From Saprospiraceae bacterium (GTDB taxonomy: Bacteria > Bacteroidota > Bacteroidia > Chitinophagales > Saprospiraceae), in NCBI GenBank assembly GCA_016716185.1, contig JADJWV010000002.1:2084501-2148500 (forward strand): a stretch of 64,000 bases of DNA, given 5' to 3'. Each line of letters opens with the position of its first letter. The first letter of the stretch is position 1. Below the pieces are notes generated by a model that was given only the letters and a program-made list of their open reading frames with translations, did no database searches and was not told where the DNA came from. Made by a program: the position numbers and the translations under genes. This document shows, one piece after another, positions 54,640 through 63,857 of the stretch.

Positions 54640-55600
54640 ACGCTAAATTTCGAAGTTTCGACTTTTCGATTACTTCGATGTCTAATAGTTTACGTTTTTA
54701 GAAATAGTGTTGAATAGAAAATGATTTCTCGTGCTTAACCGCAATGAACGCAATGTTTTTCGCAAAGAGCCTGGAAAGATTCTATTTATATAGAAAAGTA
54801 AATTTCATAATAGGGATCAGAAGCGGATCGGAAACTCTCAGCGCTCTCTGCGCCTTCTCATCTTCCTCCGCGGTTAAAAAAATGTACATTTTCATAAAAG
54901 AGAGTTGAATAGAAAATGACGTCTCGAGTTTAACCGCAAAGGCCGCAATGATTTTCGCAAAGAGCACGGAGAGTTTCAATAAACGAAAAGTGCAATTTTC
55001 ATAGAAGGGACAAAAAGCTACCCGAAAAATTCTTAGCGCCCTTCGCGCCTTCTCTTCTTCCTCCGCGGTTAAAAAAATGTACATTTTCTTAAAAGTGAAT
55101 TGTGGAAAAAATGATGTCTCGTTATGAACCGCAAAGGCCGCAATGTTTTTCGCAAAGAGCACGGAGAGTTTCAATAAACGAAAAGTGCAATTTTCATAGA
55201 AGGGACAAAAAGCTAACCGAAAAATTCTTAGCGCCCTTCGCGCCTTCTCATCTTCCTCCGCGGTTAAAAAAATGTACATTTTCATAAAAGTGAATTGTGG
55301 AGAAAATGATGTCTCGTTATTAACCGCAAAGGCCGCAATGTTTTTACCGAAGAGCACGGAGAGTTTCAATAAACGAAAAGTGCAATTTTCATAGAAGGGA
55401 CAAAAAGCTAACCGAAAAATTCCTAGCGCCCTTCGCGCCTTCTCTTCTTCCTTTGCGGTTTAAAATTGTACATTTTCATAAATGAGAGTTGTATAGAAAA
55501 TGATGTCTCTTATTAACCGCTGAGATTGCAATGTTTTTACCGAAGATTGCAAAGGGTTTCTTTTAACAGAACAATCAATTTTAATAAATGAAGTTAGAAT
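54640..55600. repeat. Approximately 195-bp tandem repeat, four copies plus a partial
   Basis: Anchored on AACCGC, the copies begin at 54737, 54932, 55127, 55322 and 55515 (periods 195, 195, 195, 193). Each unit opens with TTAACCGCAAAGG-type sequence and closes with CTCCGCGGTTAA, so the termini match in inverted orientation. A 195-residue minus-strand frame through it (54782-55369) exists only because 195 is divisible by three, and I do not call it a gene. The stretch 54624-55644 holds nothing else but a remnant of the 8-bp array (54645-54680). Confidence 0.92.
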
Positions 55601-55644
55601 AGCAACGAAATTTTTCTCTTTACTTTGGTTTTGTACTCATTGCT

Positions 55645-56373
55645 TTAAGCTTTTTGCTCTTTTCTGTTTTGAAAATACCGTACCGGCAAATAATAAATAA
55701 TAAAAAAGATCAACATCACCAATTGACCGGTAAGCAGATACCAGGGCCATGGCCCGAGATAATCCAATAGCGTGGCAGCTTCTGGTTTTCGCATGGTGAA
55801 AAAATAATTTCCACCTGTAAACCAGTTGATGATCAGAGAAAAAACCAGATAAACATTTGCCCCGATGATGGCATTACCAATATCGCGAACCTCAATTCTC
55901 CATTTGAGAACAATGAGCCCGTAAACAATCAAAGTGATCAATCCGCAATGGATCCACCAATACCGAAAATATACGAAATGCGGAAAAGGTTCTCTTAAAT
56001 CAGGTGTGATCACGGCTTGCAACGTACCAACAAGTACCCAGAAATACAGAATTCCAAAAAACCATTTGATCTGAAAATACAAAGCGACAGGAAACAGAAC
56101 AGCTAAGATGTTGCATAAATGAAAGGGAAGATCTTCTTTGATATCGAATCTGCCCATAGCCATCCGAATCAGCATCCAGGTTAGTACTGCAAATGCCAGG
56201 CTTGCCGAAAACCAAAAAGCCGATCTGTGTTTTTCAGCTACAGATTTCTTCTGAGCCCAATTGATCCATTGATATGTACCAAAGATCCAAAGGATCATTG
56301 GAATCCAATGCTCGATTGAAAAACGTTCAAATCCACTAACTTGTCCGAGAAATTGCTCCCAAGATGGATCCAT
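55645..56373 (-). CDS. YwaF-like integral membrane protein (TIGR02206 type)
   Basis: This 242-residue protein has about seven membrane helices. The motif sequence LPFHLCNILAVLFPVALYF, GTLQAVITPDL, and YWWIHCGLITLIVYGLIV matches the YwaF family of small membrane proteins of unknown function. It is 12 nt downstream of trmD and could be in its transcript. No enzymatic residues are evident. I name it by family resemblance only. Confidence 0.75.
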   Translation of the reverse strand: MDPSWEQFLGQVSGFERFSIEHWIPMILWIFGTYQWINWAQKKSVAEKHRSAFWFSASLAFAVLTWMLIRMAMGRFDIKEDLPFHLCNILAVLFPVALYFQIKWFFGILYFWVLVGTLQAVITPDLREPFPHFVYFRYWWIHCGLITLIVYGLIVLKWRIEVRDIGNAIIGANVYLVFSLIINWFTGGNYFFTMRKPEAATLLDYLGPWPWYLLTGQLVMLIFFIIYYLPVRYFQNRKEQKA

Positions 56374-56385
56374 GGTGCAATTTAA

Positions 56386-57072
56386 TTATTCCTGAGCATC
56401 CTCAAGTAAGTCGGGTCTTTTTTGTTTTGTCCTTTGTAACGCTTGTTCGAAATTCCACTCATCGATTTTGGCCTGATGTCCGCTTAATAATACTTCCGGC
56501 ACATCGAGTCCTTTGAAACTCGACGGGCGGGTATAGACCGGTGGAGCCAAAAGATTGTCCTGAAAAGAATCTGTCAAGGCAGATGTTTCATCATTGAGTA
56601 CGCCCGGCAACAATCTGCCGACAGCATCCACCAAAACACAAGCTGCCAGTTCTCCTCCCGATAGTACATAATCTCCGATGGAAATTTCCCTGGTGACCCA
56701 ATGATCCCTGAATCTTTGATCGACTCCTTTGTAATGTCCGCAAATGATCAGAAGATTTTCCTTCAGACTGAGTTGATTGGCTGTTTTCTGATCGAATGTT
56801 TCGCCGTCGGGAGTGAGGTAAATTATTTCATCAAAGCTTCGCTGTTGCTTTAATATCTCAACACAGTTGACCAGGGGTTCTATCATCAGGACCATACCCG
56901 CAGCACCCCCATAAGGGTAATCGTCTATCTGGCGATAAGCCCCCAATCCAAACGATCGTAAGTCTATGCATTCTATCGTGAGCAAACCGCGTTCCTGAGC
57001 ACGTTGAATGATGGAGTGACCCAAGGGACTACTCATCAATTCCGGGATGACACTTACTATGGTAAAATGCAT
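56386..57072 (-). CDS. trmD: tRNA (guanine(37)-N1)-methyltransferase
   Basis: TrmD methylates G37 next to the anticodon of several tRNAs with S-adenosylmethionine, preventing frameshifts. The 228-residue protein carries the SPOUT-type knot signatures: [39 protein letters not shown], and [20 protein letters not shown]. Length is normal. It lies 25 nt after the FKBP gene and is followed by the membrane protein, not by the common rimM-rplS neighbours. Confidence 0.96.
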   Translation of the reverse strand: MHFTIVSVIPELMSSPLGHSIIQRAQERGLLTIECIDLRSFGLGAYRQIDDYPYGGAAGMVLMIEPLVNCVEILKQQRSFDEIIYLTPDGETFDQKTANQLSLKENLLIICGHYKGVDQRFRDHWVTREISIGDYVLSGGELAACVLVDAVGRLLPGVLNDETSALTDSFQDNLLAPPVYTRPSSFKGLDVPEVLLSGHQAKIDEWNFEQALQRTKQKRPDLLEDAQE

Positions 57073-57097
57073 AGACCCCGTTTTTCAGACATTGAAC

Positions 57098-57763
57098 TTA
57101 TTCTTCAATAGCCAACAACTCAACTTCGAAAATCAGCGTTGAATAAGGTTTTATATCTGCTCCCGCACCTCTTTCGCCGTAAGCAAGGTGATATGGAATG
57201 AATAATCTCCATTTTGAACCTACGGGCATTAACTGCAAAGCTTCTGTCCAGCCTTTGATCACTCCGTTTAATGGAAATGAAATGGGTTCGCCTCTTTCCA
57301 CGCTGCTGTCAAAAACTTTTCCGTTGATCAATGTACCGTGATAATGAGTTTTCACCTTGGATGTAGCTGATGGTTTTGCTCCATCGCCCATTTTAATAAC
57401 CTGGTATTGCAAACCACTGGGAAGAGAAACAACACCTTCCTTTTTAGAATTCTCTTTCAGGAATTGCTCTCCTTCCGCTTTAGCAGCATGACTTGCTTTT
57501 GCTGATAATTCACCCATGGCCTTTGAATAAATTTGTGTGGCCTCATCTTTGGACAACTTTGTTGGTTTACCATTCATAGCTGCATCAAATGCTTCTGCGA
57601 GATCTGCTGCATTTATTTTATCCAACCCCTGTTGTTTCAAACTACTACCAAACAACACCCCAATACTGTAACTCAATGTATCCATCTTCATTTCTTTTTG
57701 CTGTGCATTTCCCACATAGAAAAACAAAGCTGTTAATGTAATTGTACTAAAAATTTTTTTCAT
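57098..57763 (-). CDS. FKBP-type peptidyl-prolyl cis-trans isomerase, exported
   Basis: This 221-residue Mip/FklB-like protein has a signal peptide ending YVGNAQ (1-21), an N-terminal dimerisation helix region (about 25-110, with SYSIGVLFGSSLKQQGLDKINA), and a C-terminal FKBP domain (about 115-221) with VKTHYHGTLINGKVFDSSVERGEPISFPLNGVI and WRLFIPYHLAYGERGAG. It folds proteins in the periplasm. It is on the minus strand between trmD and an M20 peptidase, 17 nt after the latter. Confidence 0.92.
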   Translation of the reverse strand: MKKIFSTITLTALFFYVGNAQQKEMKMDTLSYSIGVLFGSSLKQQGLDKINAADLAEAFDAAMNGKPTKLSKDEATQIYSKAMGELSAKASHAAKAEGEQFLKENSKKEGVVSLPSGLQYQVIKMGDGAKPSATSKVKTHYHGTLINGKVFDSSVERGEPISFPLNGVIKGWTEALQLMPVGSKWRLFIPYHLAYGERGAGADIKPYSTLIFEVELLAIEE

Positions 57764-57780
57764 TGTATGATTTTTGAAAC

Positions 57781-59151
57781 TTATTTATTTTTCATTTCTG
57801 CATAATATTTGTGGAAATAAGGTATGGTCTCTATTCCCTTATAATAATTCTGCAGACCATAATGCTCGTTCGGCGAGTGGATGTTATCCGAATCCAATCC
57901 GAATCCCATGAGTACTGTTTTTAATCCCAACACTTTCTCAAAAAGTGCTACAATTGGAATGCTGCCACCACCTCTGGTCGGTATCGGTTTCTTGCCAAAA
58001 GTCGTTTCAATGGCTTTGGCTGCTGCTTTGTAGGCTTCACTATCGGTTGGAGTCACGACAGGCTCCCCGCCATGCAATTCGGTCACTTTTACCTTCACTC
58101 CAGGTGGAGCAATCCGCTCGAAGTGCTTCGTAAATTGTTTTGCAATTTTTTTAGAATTCTGATTGGGAACCAAACGCATGGAAATTTTTGCATACGCTTT
58201 CGAGGGAAGGACGGTTTTTGCTCCTTCACCTGTATATCCTCCCCAGATGCCGTTCAATTCCAAGGTAGGCCTAACGCCTGTTCGTTCGAGAGTGGTATAA
58301 CCGGTTTCTCCCCATACTTCATCGATATCGAGATCTTTTTTGTATTCTTCTTCGCTGAATGGTGCTTTATTTAATGCCTTTCTTTCTTCATCAGTAAGTT
58401 CAATGACGTCTCTGTAAAATCCTCTGACTTTAATTTTATTATTTTTATCGTGGAGCGATGCGATCATTCTGCAAAGTATGGTAATTGGATTGGGTACGGC
58501 TCCACCATACACTCCCGAATGCAAATCCCTGTTTGGGCCGGTTACTTCAACCTCCATATAGGCCAGTCCGCGCAATCCGGATTCAATGGAAGGTGTGTCC
58601 ATCGAAATCATGGACGTATCGCTCACCAACACAATGTCTGCTTTTAATTTTTCTTTATTGGCCTTCAGAAATTTTCCCAGGTTGGCAGATCCAACTTCTT
58701 CTTCGCCTTCGATCATGAATTTCAGATTGCAGGGAAGCGAATTGGTTTTAACCATACATTCCAAAGCTTTGATGTGCATAAATACCTGACCTTTATCGTC
58801 ACAGGCTCCGCGGGCATAAATTTTACCATCCTTTACTACAGGGTCAAACGGTCCGCTGGTCCATAAGTTGAGTGGATCCGGTGGTTGTACGTCGTAATGG
58901 CCATAAGTGAGCACTGTAGGCAATTTCGGATCGACGATCCGTTCTCCATAAACAACCGGATGCCCTTTGGTTTTACAAATTTCGGCGTGGGTGCAGCCAG
59001 CGTCCAATAAAGCTTGTTTTACAGCTTCTGCACAGCGGTAAGTATCTGCATTGTGATTGGAGTCTGCGCTTACAGATGGGATTCTGAGCAAATCGAGCAG
59101 TTCGTCCAGAAACCTTTGTTTATTTGAATCCAGGTATTGAGTTGCATTCAT
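57781..59151 (-). CDS. M20 family dipeptidase
   Basis: This 456-residue zinc peptidase resembles carnosinase/M20A dipeptidases. Visible features: LTYGHYDVQPPDP with the metal His and Asp, GACDDKGQVFMH (bridging Asp), MIEGEEEVGS (general-base Glu and metal Glu), and VLMGFGLDSDNIHSPNEHYGL with the C-terminal metal His. No signal peptide is seen, so it likely acts in the cytoplasm on imported dipeptides, which fits the APC permeases elsewhere and the neighbouring prolyl oligopeptidase. It is followed by FKBP, trmD and a membrane protein on the same strand. Confidence 0.93.
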   Translation of the reverse strand: MNATQYLDSNKQRFLDELLDLLRIPSVSADSNHNADTYRCAEAVKQALLDAGCTHAEICKTKGHPVVYGERIVDPKLPTVLTYGHYDVQPPDPLNLWTSGPFDPVVKDGKIYARGACDDKGQVFMHIKALECMVKTNSLPCNLKFMIEGEEEVGSANLGKFLKANKEKLKADIVLVSDTSMISMDTPSIESGLRGLAYMEVEVTGPNRDLHSGVYGGAVPNPITILCRMIASLHDKNNKIKVRGFYRDVIELTDEERKALNKAPFSEEEYKKDLDIDEVWGETGYTTLERTGVRPTLELNGIWGGYTGEGAKTVLPSKAYAKISMRLVPNQNSKKIAKQFTKHFERIAPPGVKVKVTELHGGEPVVTPTDSEAYKAAAKAIETTFGKKPIPTRGGGSIPIVALFEKVLGLKTVLMGFGLDSDNIHSPNEHYGLQNYYKGIETIPYFHKYYAEMKNK

Positions 59152-59202
59152 AAGTATCGATTTTTTGATTAATAAAGCTTTAGTAACGGAATAATAAATG
59201 TC

Positions 59203-61368
59203 TTATTTTAATTTAGGTTGCAGTTGCATGTTAAAAAACATAAAACTCAGCATATCTGCGCTCTCCTCAAGTCTTTTGGTGGTTGGTTTACCGGCTCCAT
59301 GTCCTGCACTGACATCGATGCGAATCAGGCAAGGATTTTTACCCTGTTGTGCTTTTTGCAATGCCGCCCCAAATTTAAAGGAATGTGCGGGCACTACGCG
59401 ATCATCGTGATCGGCAGTGATCACCAAAGTTGCAGGATAATCTGCTGGTTTCAAATTGTGCAGCGGGGAATATTTCGACAGGTATTCAAAGCCATCCTCA
59501 GATTCTGAGGTTCCGTAATCCGTAGCCCAGGCCCACCCAATAGTAAATTTATGGTAGCGGAGCATATCCAGTACGCCCACTCCCGGAAAAGCAACTTTGC
59601 ACAAATCCGGGCGCTGAGTCATACAAGCTCCTACTAATAAACCTCCGTTGGACCTTCCTTCGATGGCCAGCATGGCTCTTTTCGTATAATTTTGATCGAC
59701 GAGAAAATCAGCTGCAGCCATAAAATCGTCAAACACATTTTGCTTTTTTTCTTTGGTACCGGCATTGTGCCAGTTTGCACCGAATTCTCCCCCACCCCTG
59801 ATGTTTGCCACGGCAAAGATTCCGTCGTTTTCCAATAAAATCAGTCTGGATACCGAGAAACTTGGGAGTATTGAAATATCAAATCCACCGTAACCGTAAA
59901 GTATGGTTGGGTGTTGTCCAGATGAAGCGGGATCGAATTTCAATTCCTTCCTATGGGTTAGAAACATGGAAACTGAAGTACTGTCCTTGCTTTTGTACCA
60001 CACCTGACTGGTTGTAAAAAGATCCGGATTGTAATCTTTGATTTCCGGAGCAAAGAACAGTTCCGATTTAAATGTATTCAAATCAAGCCGGTAGACCGTA
60101 TTGGGCCTTACAAAAGAAGTGAACGCATAAAAACTCTCTTCGTCATTTTGATCGCCCGTAAATCCACCAACTGTTCCCAATTCGGGAAGGTTTAGCTCGT
60201 GGAGCATTTCTCCGCCTGGATTAAATATTTTAACTGCGTGGTAAGCATTGTGAATAAAAGTGACAATGAGTTTTCCGCCAATGAAGCGAACTGATGCAAT
60301 CCGGTCGGCTCCTTCTGTTATGACATCTTTCCAGGATGAAGGATCTGCCTGTCCAAACTTGAAACTGCAGACTTTCCAATTCGGACTTCCAGCATTGGTG
60401 TGTACAAATATTTCATCTCCCAGGTTTCCGATGATGTTGTAATCGCTGTCAAATGCTTTGACAATCCATTTAAATTCAGCTTTGCCGGAAACTAAATCCA
60501 TAATAGCAAGGGCATTCCCACTCGTTGATTCTGTAGTTGACAAAATCAGAAACCGCTCATCGTCTGTCAGGCTGGCTCCTGCATTTCGCAGCGGATTCTT
60601 TTTATCGACATAGATCAGTTTGTCTTCAGATTGGCTTGTCCCGATTTTATGAAAATAAACCGAATGGAATTCATTTTTAGCTGAATAAATATTTTCACCT
60701 TCGGGTGTTGGATAGCAGCTGTAATAAAATCCATCTCCACGCCATTCCGCATTGCTGAATTTTACCCAACGGATGGTGTCGTTCAGAACCTCATTTTTTT
60801 CAAGGTCCAAAACAAGGATTTTATTCCAGTCGGATCCTCCGTCAGATACCTGAAACGCCATATATTTTCCATCTTTAGAGAAGGAATATCCGCTCATTGA
60901 GCTGGTTCCGTCTTTCGAAAAAAGATTGGGATCAATGATCAGTCGAGGCTCTTTACCAAGGCTGTCCGTTCCAAAAAGAACATCCTGATTCTGTAAGCCA
61001 TTGTTTTTAAAAAAGTAATAATGCCCCGATTTTTTAACCGGAGTACTCACTCTGGCGTAGTTGAAAAACTGCTCCATCCGCTGCTTTAATGCTTCCCGAA
61101 AAGGAATCTTATCGAGGTATGAAAAGGTGAGTTCATTCTGGCGTTTAACCCAATCGGCCGTCTCGTCGGATCTGTCATCTTCCAGCCAACGGTATGGATC
61201 CGGTACAGAATTTCCAAAATAATTATCGGAAATTGTATCCATCCGGGTATCCGGATAAGCAGGTATAGCGGTATCGAAAGCTGCGAGTTCTTGCTGGTTA
61301 TTCATAGGTCTGCATGAAATCATCATGCCAATTGAAATTAAACTAGTGATTATACTTTTATTTCGCAT
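59203..61368 (-). CDS. Prolyl oligopeptidase (S9A family), lipoprotein
   Basis: This 721-residue serine peptidase cleaves proline-containing peptides. A lipoprotein signal (IGMMISC, Cys19) places it in the envelope. The N-terminal seven-bladed propeller region includes DPYRWLEDDRSDETADWVKRQN, and the catalytic domain has GYGGFDISILPSFS, ANIRGGGEFG, and the triad: Ser in EGRSNGGLLVG, Asp in ADHDDRVVP, His in AGHGAGKPT. Upstream of the M20 gene on the same strand (51 nt), the pair could digest peptides outside and inside the cell. Confidence 0.95.
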   Translation of the reverse strand: MRNKSIITSLISIGMMISCRPMNNQQELAAFDTAIPAYPDTRMDTISDNYFGNSVPDPYRWLEDDRSDETADWVKRQNELTFSYLDKIPFREALKQRMEQFFNYARVSTPVKKSGHYYFFKNNGLQNQDVLFGTDSLGKEPRLIIDPNLFSKDGTSSMSGYSFSKDGKYMAFQVSDGGSDWNKILVLDLEKNEVLNDTIRWVKFSNAEWRGDGFYYSCYPTPEGENIYSAKNEFHSVYFHKIGTSQSEDKLIYVDKKNPLRNAGASLTDDERFLILSTTESTSGNALAIMDLVSGKAEFKWIVKAFDSDYNIIGNLGDEIFVHTNAGSPNWKVCSFKFGQADPSSWKDVITEGADRIASVRFIGGKLIVTFIHNAYHAVKIFNPGGEMLHELNLPELGTVGGFTGDQNDEESFYAFTSFVRPNTVYRLDLNTFKSELFFAPEIKDYNPDLFTTSQVWYKSKDSTSVSMFLTHRKELKFDPASSGQHPTILYGYGGFDISILPSFSVSRLILLENDGIFAVANIRGGGEFGANWHNAGTKEKKQNVFDDFMAAADFLVDQNYTKRAMLAIEGRSNGGLLVGACMTQRPDLCKVAFPGVGVLDMLRYHKFTIGWAWATDYGTSESEDGFEYLSKYSPLHNLKPADYPATLVITADHDDRVVPAHSFKFGAALQKAQQGKNPCLIRIDVSAGHGAGKPTTKRLEESADMLSFMFFNMQLQPKLK

Positions 61369-61465
61369 GAAGCTGGTTTTTTTGAAATAGGCGCCAAAAT
61401 TACAGAATAGAGCCCGAATTCTTTAGTTTTGGGCCTTATTTAAGGGATCTTTAAACTTTTATCCG

Positions 61466-62509
61466 TTGTCCGATTTCAACATCCACCCGTGCCCAAATGG
61501 CATTTCTCAAACGATCAGAACACTACCTGGTATTTCGTGGCAATTTCCAACTAAACAAGGATTCACACCCGGTTATACTTTAATTCTCAGAGCCCTTTTT
61601 TTGAGTCTTTTTGCCCTTCCTGTCCCTTTAATTGCTCAGGACACCATCTCCCGGCTTGAATCCAGAACCCTATCGATAATTGATATAGCAGGTGCTCAGT
61701 TCAAGAGCACAACTGTTCTCATCGATTCACTTCAAAGTGCCTATCAACGCGAAAAGGATAGGGACACAAAAGTCCATTTAAACAAAGCAAAAGACCGATT
61801 GCAATCCATTCAAAGGCGTATAAACTATTCGAAAGAATTATTGGGAGAAATCAGGCAACTGCGCTGGAAAAATGAAGCTGATGCACTGGTTGTCATGAAA
61901 CGTATTTCCGGACATTTAGTTTCTTTAGAAAAAGAAAAGCTACCGGATTTTGATAAACAAAAAATAATCCCGACAACGAATCAGGTAAAATCTGAAACCG
62001 AAGTGTACGACCAGCAAGTTTTTCACTTTTGCAAATTAACCCGAAGTGCAGACGGTCTTACACTGGCGAATGAATTTGAAACTTTATTTGAATTTACGGA
62101 TCCCAAACTCAGTCTTTATTATAAGGATTCAGAATTTCTCGTTTGCAAAGCAAGATTTATTAAAACGAATAAAGATTATTTTCTGGAAATAAATTTTACC
62201 TTCAACAGTCCGCAAGCTGATAAAATGATGGGCCAGATTGATGCTGAATCTCCATGCAGGATTGATTTTATAAATGGCACATATATCTATCTGCAAACCT
62301 TATCGCATACAGATGCCAATAAAAATGTGGAAGACGGAAAAACATTTTACCTGATCCGTTACAAATTAGATCAGGAAGAAATGAATGCGCTTTCAAAATT
62401 CGAAATGGATACGCTGACTTTTGTATGGACAAGCGGAGCGGATAAATACGAGATCGTCGATCTGGATGTACTTAAGAATATGTTTGCATGTCTGAAAACA
62501 AAGAGTTGA
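61466..62509 (+). CDS. Uncharacterised exported protein with coiled coil
   Basis: This 347-residue frame starts with a TTG (61466). No ATG lies ahead of the signal-peptide-like stretch LILRALFLSLFALPVPLIAQ (about 40-58), which ends at AQD. The mature part has a helical coiled region (about 75-150, KVHLNKAKDRLQSIQRRINY) and a beta-rich C-terminal half (YKDSEFLVCKARFIKTNKDYFLEINFTF). I recognise no family. The gene overlaps the miaE start by 22 nt, so the two are probably co-transcribed, but no functional link is known. The true start may be a non-standard codon nearer the signal peptide. Confidence 0.6.
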   Translation: MSDFNIHPCPNGISQTIRTLPGISWQFPTKQGFTPGYTLILRALFLSLFALPVPLIAQDTISRLESRTLSIIDIAGAQFKSTTVLIDSLQSAYQREKDRDTKVHLNKAKDRLQSIQRRINYSKELLGEIRQLRWKNEADALVVMKRISGHLVSLEKEKLPDFDKQKIIPTTNQVKSETEVYDQQVFHFCKLTRSADGLTLANEFETLFEFTDPKLSLYYKDSEFLVCKARFIKTNKDYFLEINFTFNSPQADKMMGQIDAESPCRIDFINGTYIYLQTLSHTDANKNVEDGKTFYLIRYKLDQEEMNALSKFEMDTLTFVWTSGADKYEIVDLDVLKNMFACLKTKS

Positions 62510-63093
62510 CCAAATTGGGCCTGCATTTACCAACCGACCCGAGGTGGGTGGATCTCGCATCGATGTCCCTGGAAGATATTTTAACGGATCACGCATACTG
62601 CGAACAGAAAGCAGCAAGTTCCTGCATTTCTTTGATACAACAGTATCCTGACAAAGCTGAATTGGTCGAACAGGTTGCGCCTGTGGTCACCGAAGAATGG
62701 GGACATTTCCGCCTCGTGATTCAGGAATTGCGCAAGCGAAATTTAAAACTGGGATTTCAGCGAAAAGATGAATACGTGAATGCCTTATTAAAATTCCAGC
62801 AAAAAGGCGGCAACCGCGAACAAAGGCTCACCGAACAGTTGTTAACCTGTGCATTGATCGAAGCCCGGAGTTGCGAGCGATTCAGATTGCTTTCGCTCCA
62901 TCTCGAAGAACAGGGCTTGAAGGAATTTTATCACCATTTTATGGTATCGGAAGCGGGACATTATAAAATGTTTTTACAACTCGCAGAATTCTATCAGGAT
63001 AAGTACAGTGTCCGCAAACGTTGGCAGGAATATCTCGACAAAGAGGCGGAGATCATGAAATCATTAGCATTAAGGGGAGATCGGATGCATTGA
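62488..63093 (+). CDS. miaE: tRNA 2-methylthio-N6-isopentenyladenosine hydroxylase
   Basis: MiaE is a di-iron oxygenase that hydroxylates ms2i6A37 in tRNA. The 201-residue protein shows the ferritin-like iron ligands in two E..ExxH pairs: YCEQKAASS and EEWGHFRLV in the first half, IEARSCERFR and SEAGHYKMF in the second. Length and order match the family. It implies the cell also makes ms2i6A with MiaA and MiaB, which are not in this window. It overlaps the preceding unknown gene by 22 nt. Confidence 0.93.
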   Translation: MSENKELTKLGLHLPTDPRWVDLASMSLEDILTDHAYCEQKAASSCISLIQQYPDKAELVEQVAPVVTEEWGHFRLVIQELRKRNLKLGFQRKDEYVNALLKFQQKGGNREQRLTEQLLTCALIEARSCERFRLLSLHLEEQGLKEFYHHFMVSEAGHYKMFLQLAEFYQDKYSVRKRWQEYLDKEAEIMKSLALRGDRMH

Positions 63094-63103
63094 GGTGAAA
63101 GAC

Positions 63104-63150
63104 CAAAGGCTTAAGGCTTAAGGCTTAAAGCTATAGCTTAAGGCTAAAGA
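63104..63150. repeat. AGGCTTAA-type short repeat after miaE
   Basis: Seven-to-eight-base imperfect units (AGGCTTA, AAGGCTTAA, AGCTTAAGGC) occupy about 45 bp directly after the miaE stop. The word class resembles the repeats at 39703-39758 and 12037-12156. Confidence 0.75.
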
Positions 63151-63302
63151 ATTATAAGGCATTAATTTGACATTTGAATTGAGCGAGAACAATAATCTTT
63201 GAAAATGAAATGCCAATTCGAAATTTAACAATTGGATTTCCCATTTACAATCCATTTATCTATGCGTATTAACTATCTATGCGTTAGATAATTTTTTTCA
63301 AC

Positions 63303-63833
63303 TCACTTCGCCTGTACATCCTGACTCAATTCGATCAGTTTATTCATAATGGCTACACAGGATTCTATGACCGGTGAGATGATCTGGCGTTGTTCTTCGG
63401 GAGATTTGGATATGGTTTGACCGTATTGTTCAGGAGTAAACGCCAAGGTTATTTTTTCGGTCGCGCATTTGCAATAATCCTGGACGATGTCGGGATACTT
63501 TTCCGCAGTGCGTTTTCCGTTTTCGAGGCATTGCTGGATGAGCAGGGATTTCATTTCCTCGTCCCAGTACTGTAAATTTTCTCCGGTAAAGGATTTTGAG
63601 GATGTTTGTGGAGTCGCTGTAGTTTTTGCAGGTTCCGGTTTCTCTTTACCCATACTGAGATAAACGCCGGCTACACACAACAAAACAGAAAATCCCAAAC
63701 CAATGTACCGGTCTACTTTTTTTGCGGCTTCAGGTCGATCATCTGCAACTTGTTTTTTATGAATCCATCCCAGTGTTCTTGCGAGCACATAAATTCCCAA
63801 AAGCACCAGCAGATATCCCAGGTATGAAAACAT
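63303..63833 (-). CDS. Small membrane protein of unknown function
   Basis: This 176-residue protein has two N-terminal hydrophobic segments (about 2-22 and 44-62) joined by a short charged loop, then a soluble region with a Thr/Ser/Pro linker (about 65-85) and a helical C-terminal part with two Cys in DYCKCATEKI and another in QQCLENGKR. I recognise no family. The cysteines could form disulfides if this part is outside the inner membrane. It stands after the partial unknown gene on the same strand, 24 nt downstream of its stop. Confidence 0.6.
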   Translation of the reverse strand: MFSYLGYLLVLLGIYVLARTLGWIHKKQVADDRPEAAKKVDRYIGLGFSVLLCVAGVYLSMGKEKPEPAKTTATPQTSSKSFTGENLQYWDEEMKSLLIQQCLENGKRTAEKYPDIVQDYCKCATEKITLAFTPEQYGQTISKSPEEQRQIISPVIESCVAIMNKLIELSQDVQAK

Positions 63834-63857
63834 GGTCGAAGTATTTAAATGTGAATT

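Noticed and set aside
54782..55369. A 195-residue minus-strand open frame with three internal protein repeats
   Set aside because: It follows the 195-bp DNA repeat exactly (period divisible by three), has no plausible start signal, and the sequence is strongly biased and repeat-derived. It is a by-product of the tandem repeat.
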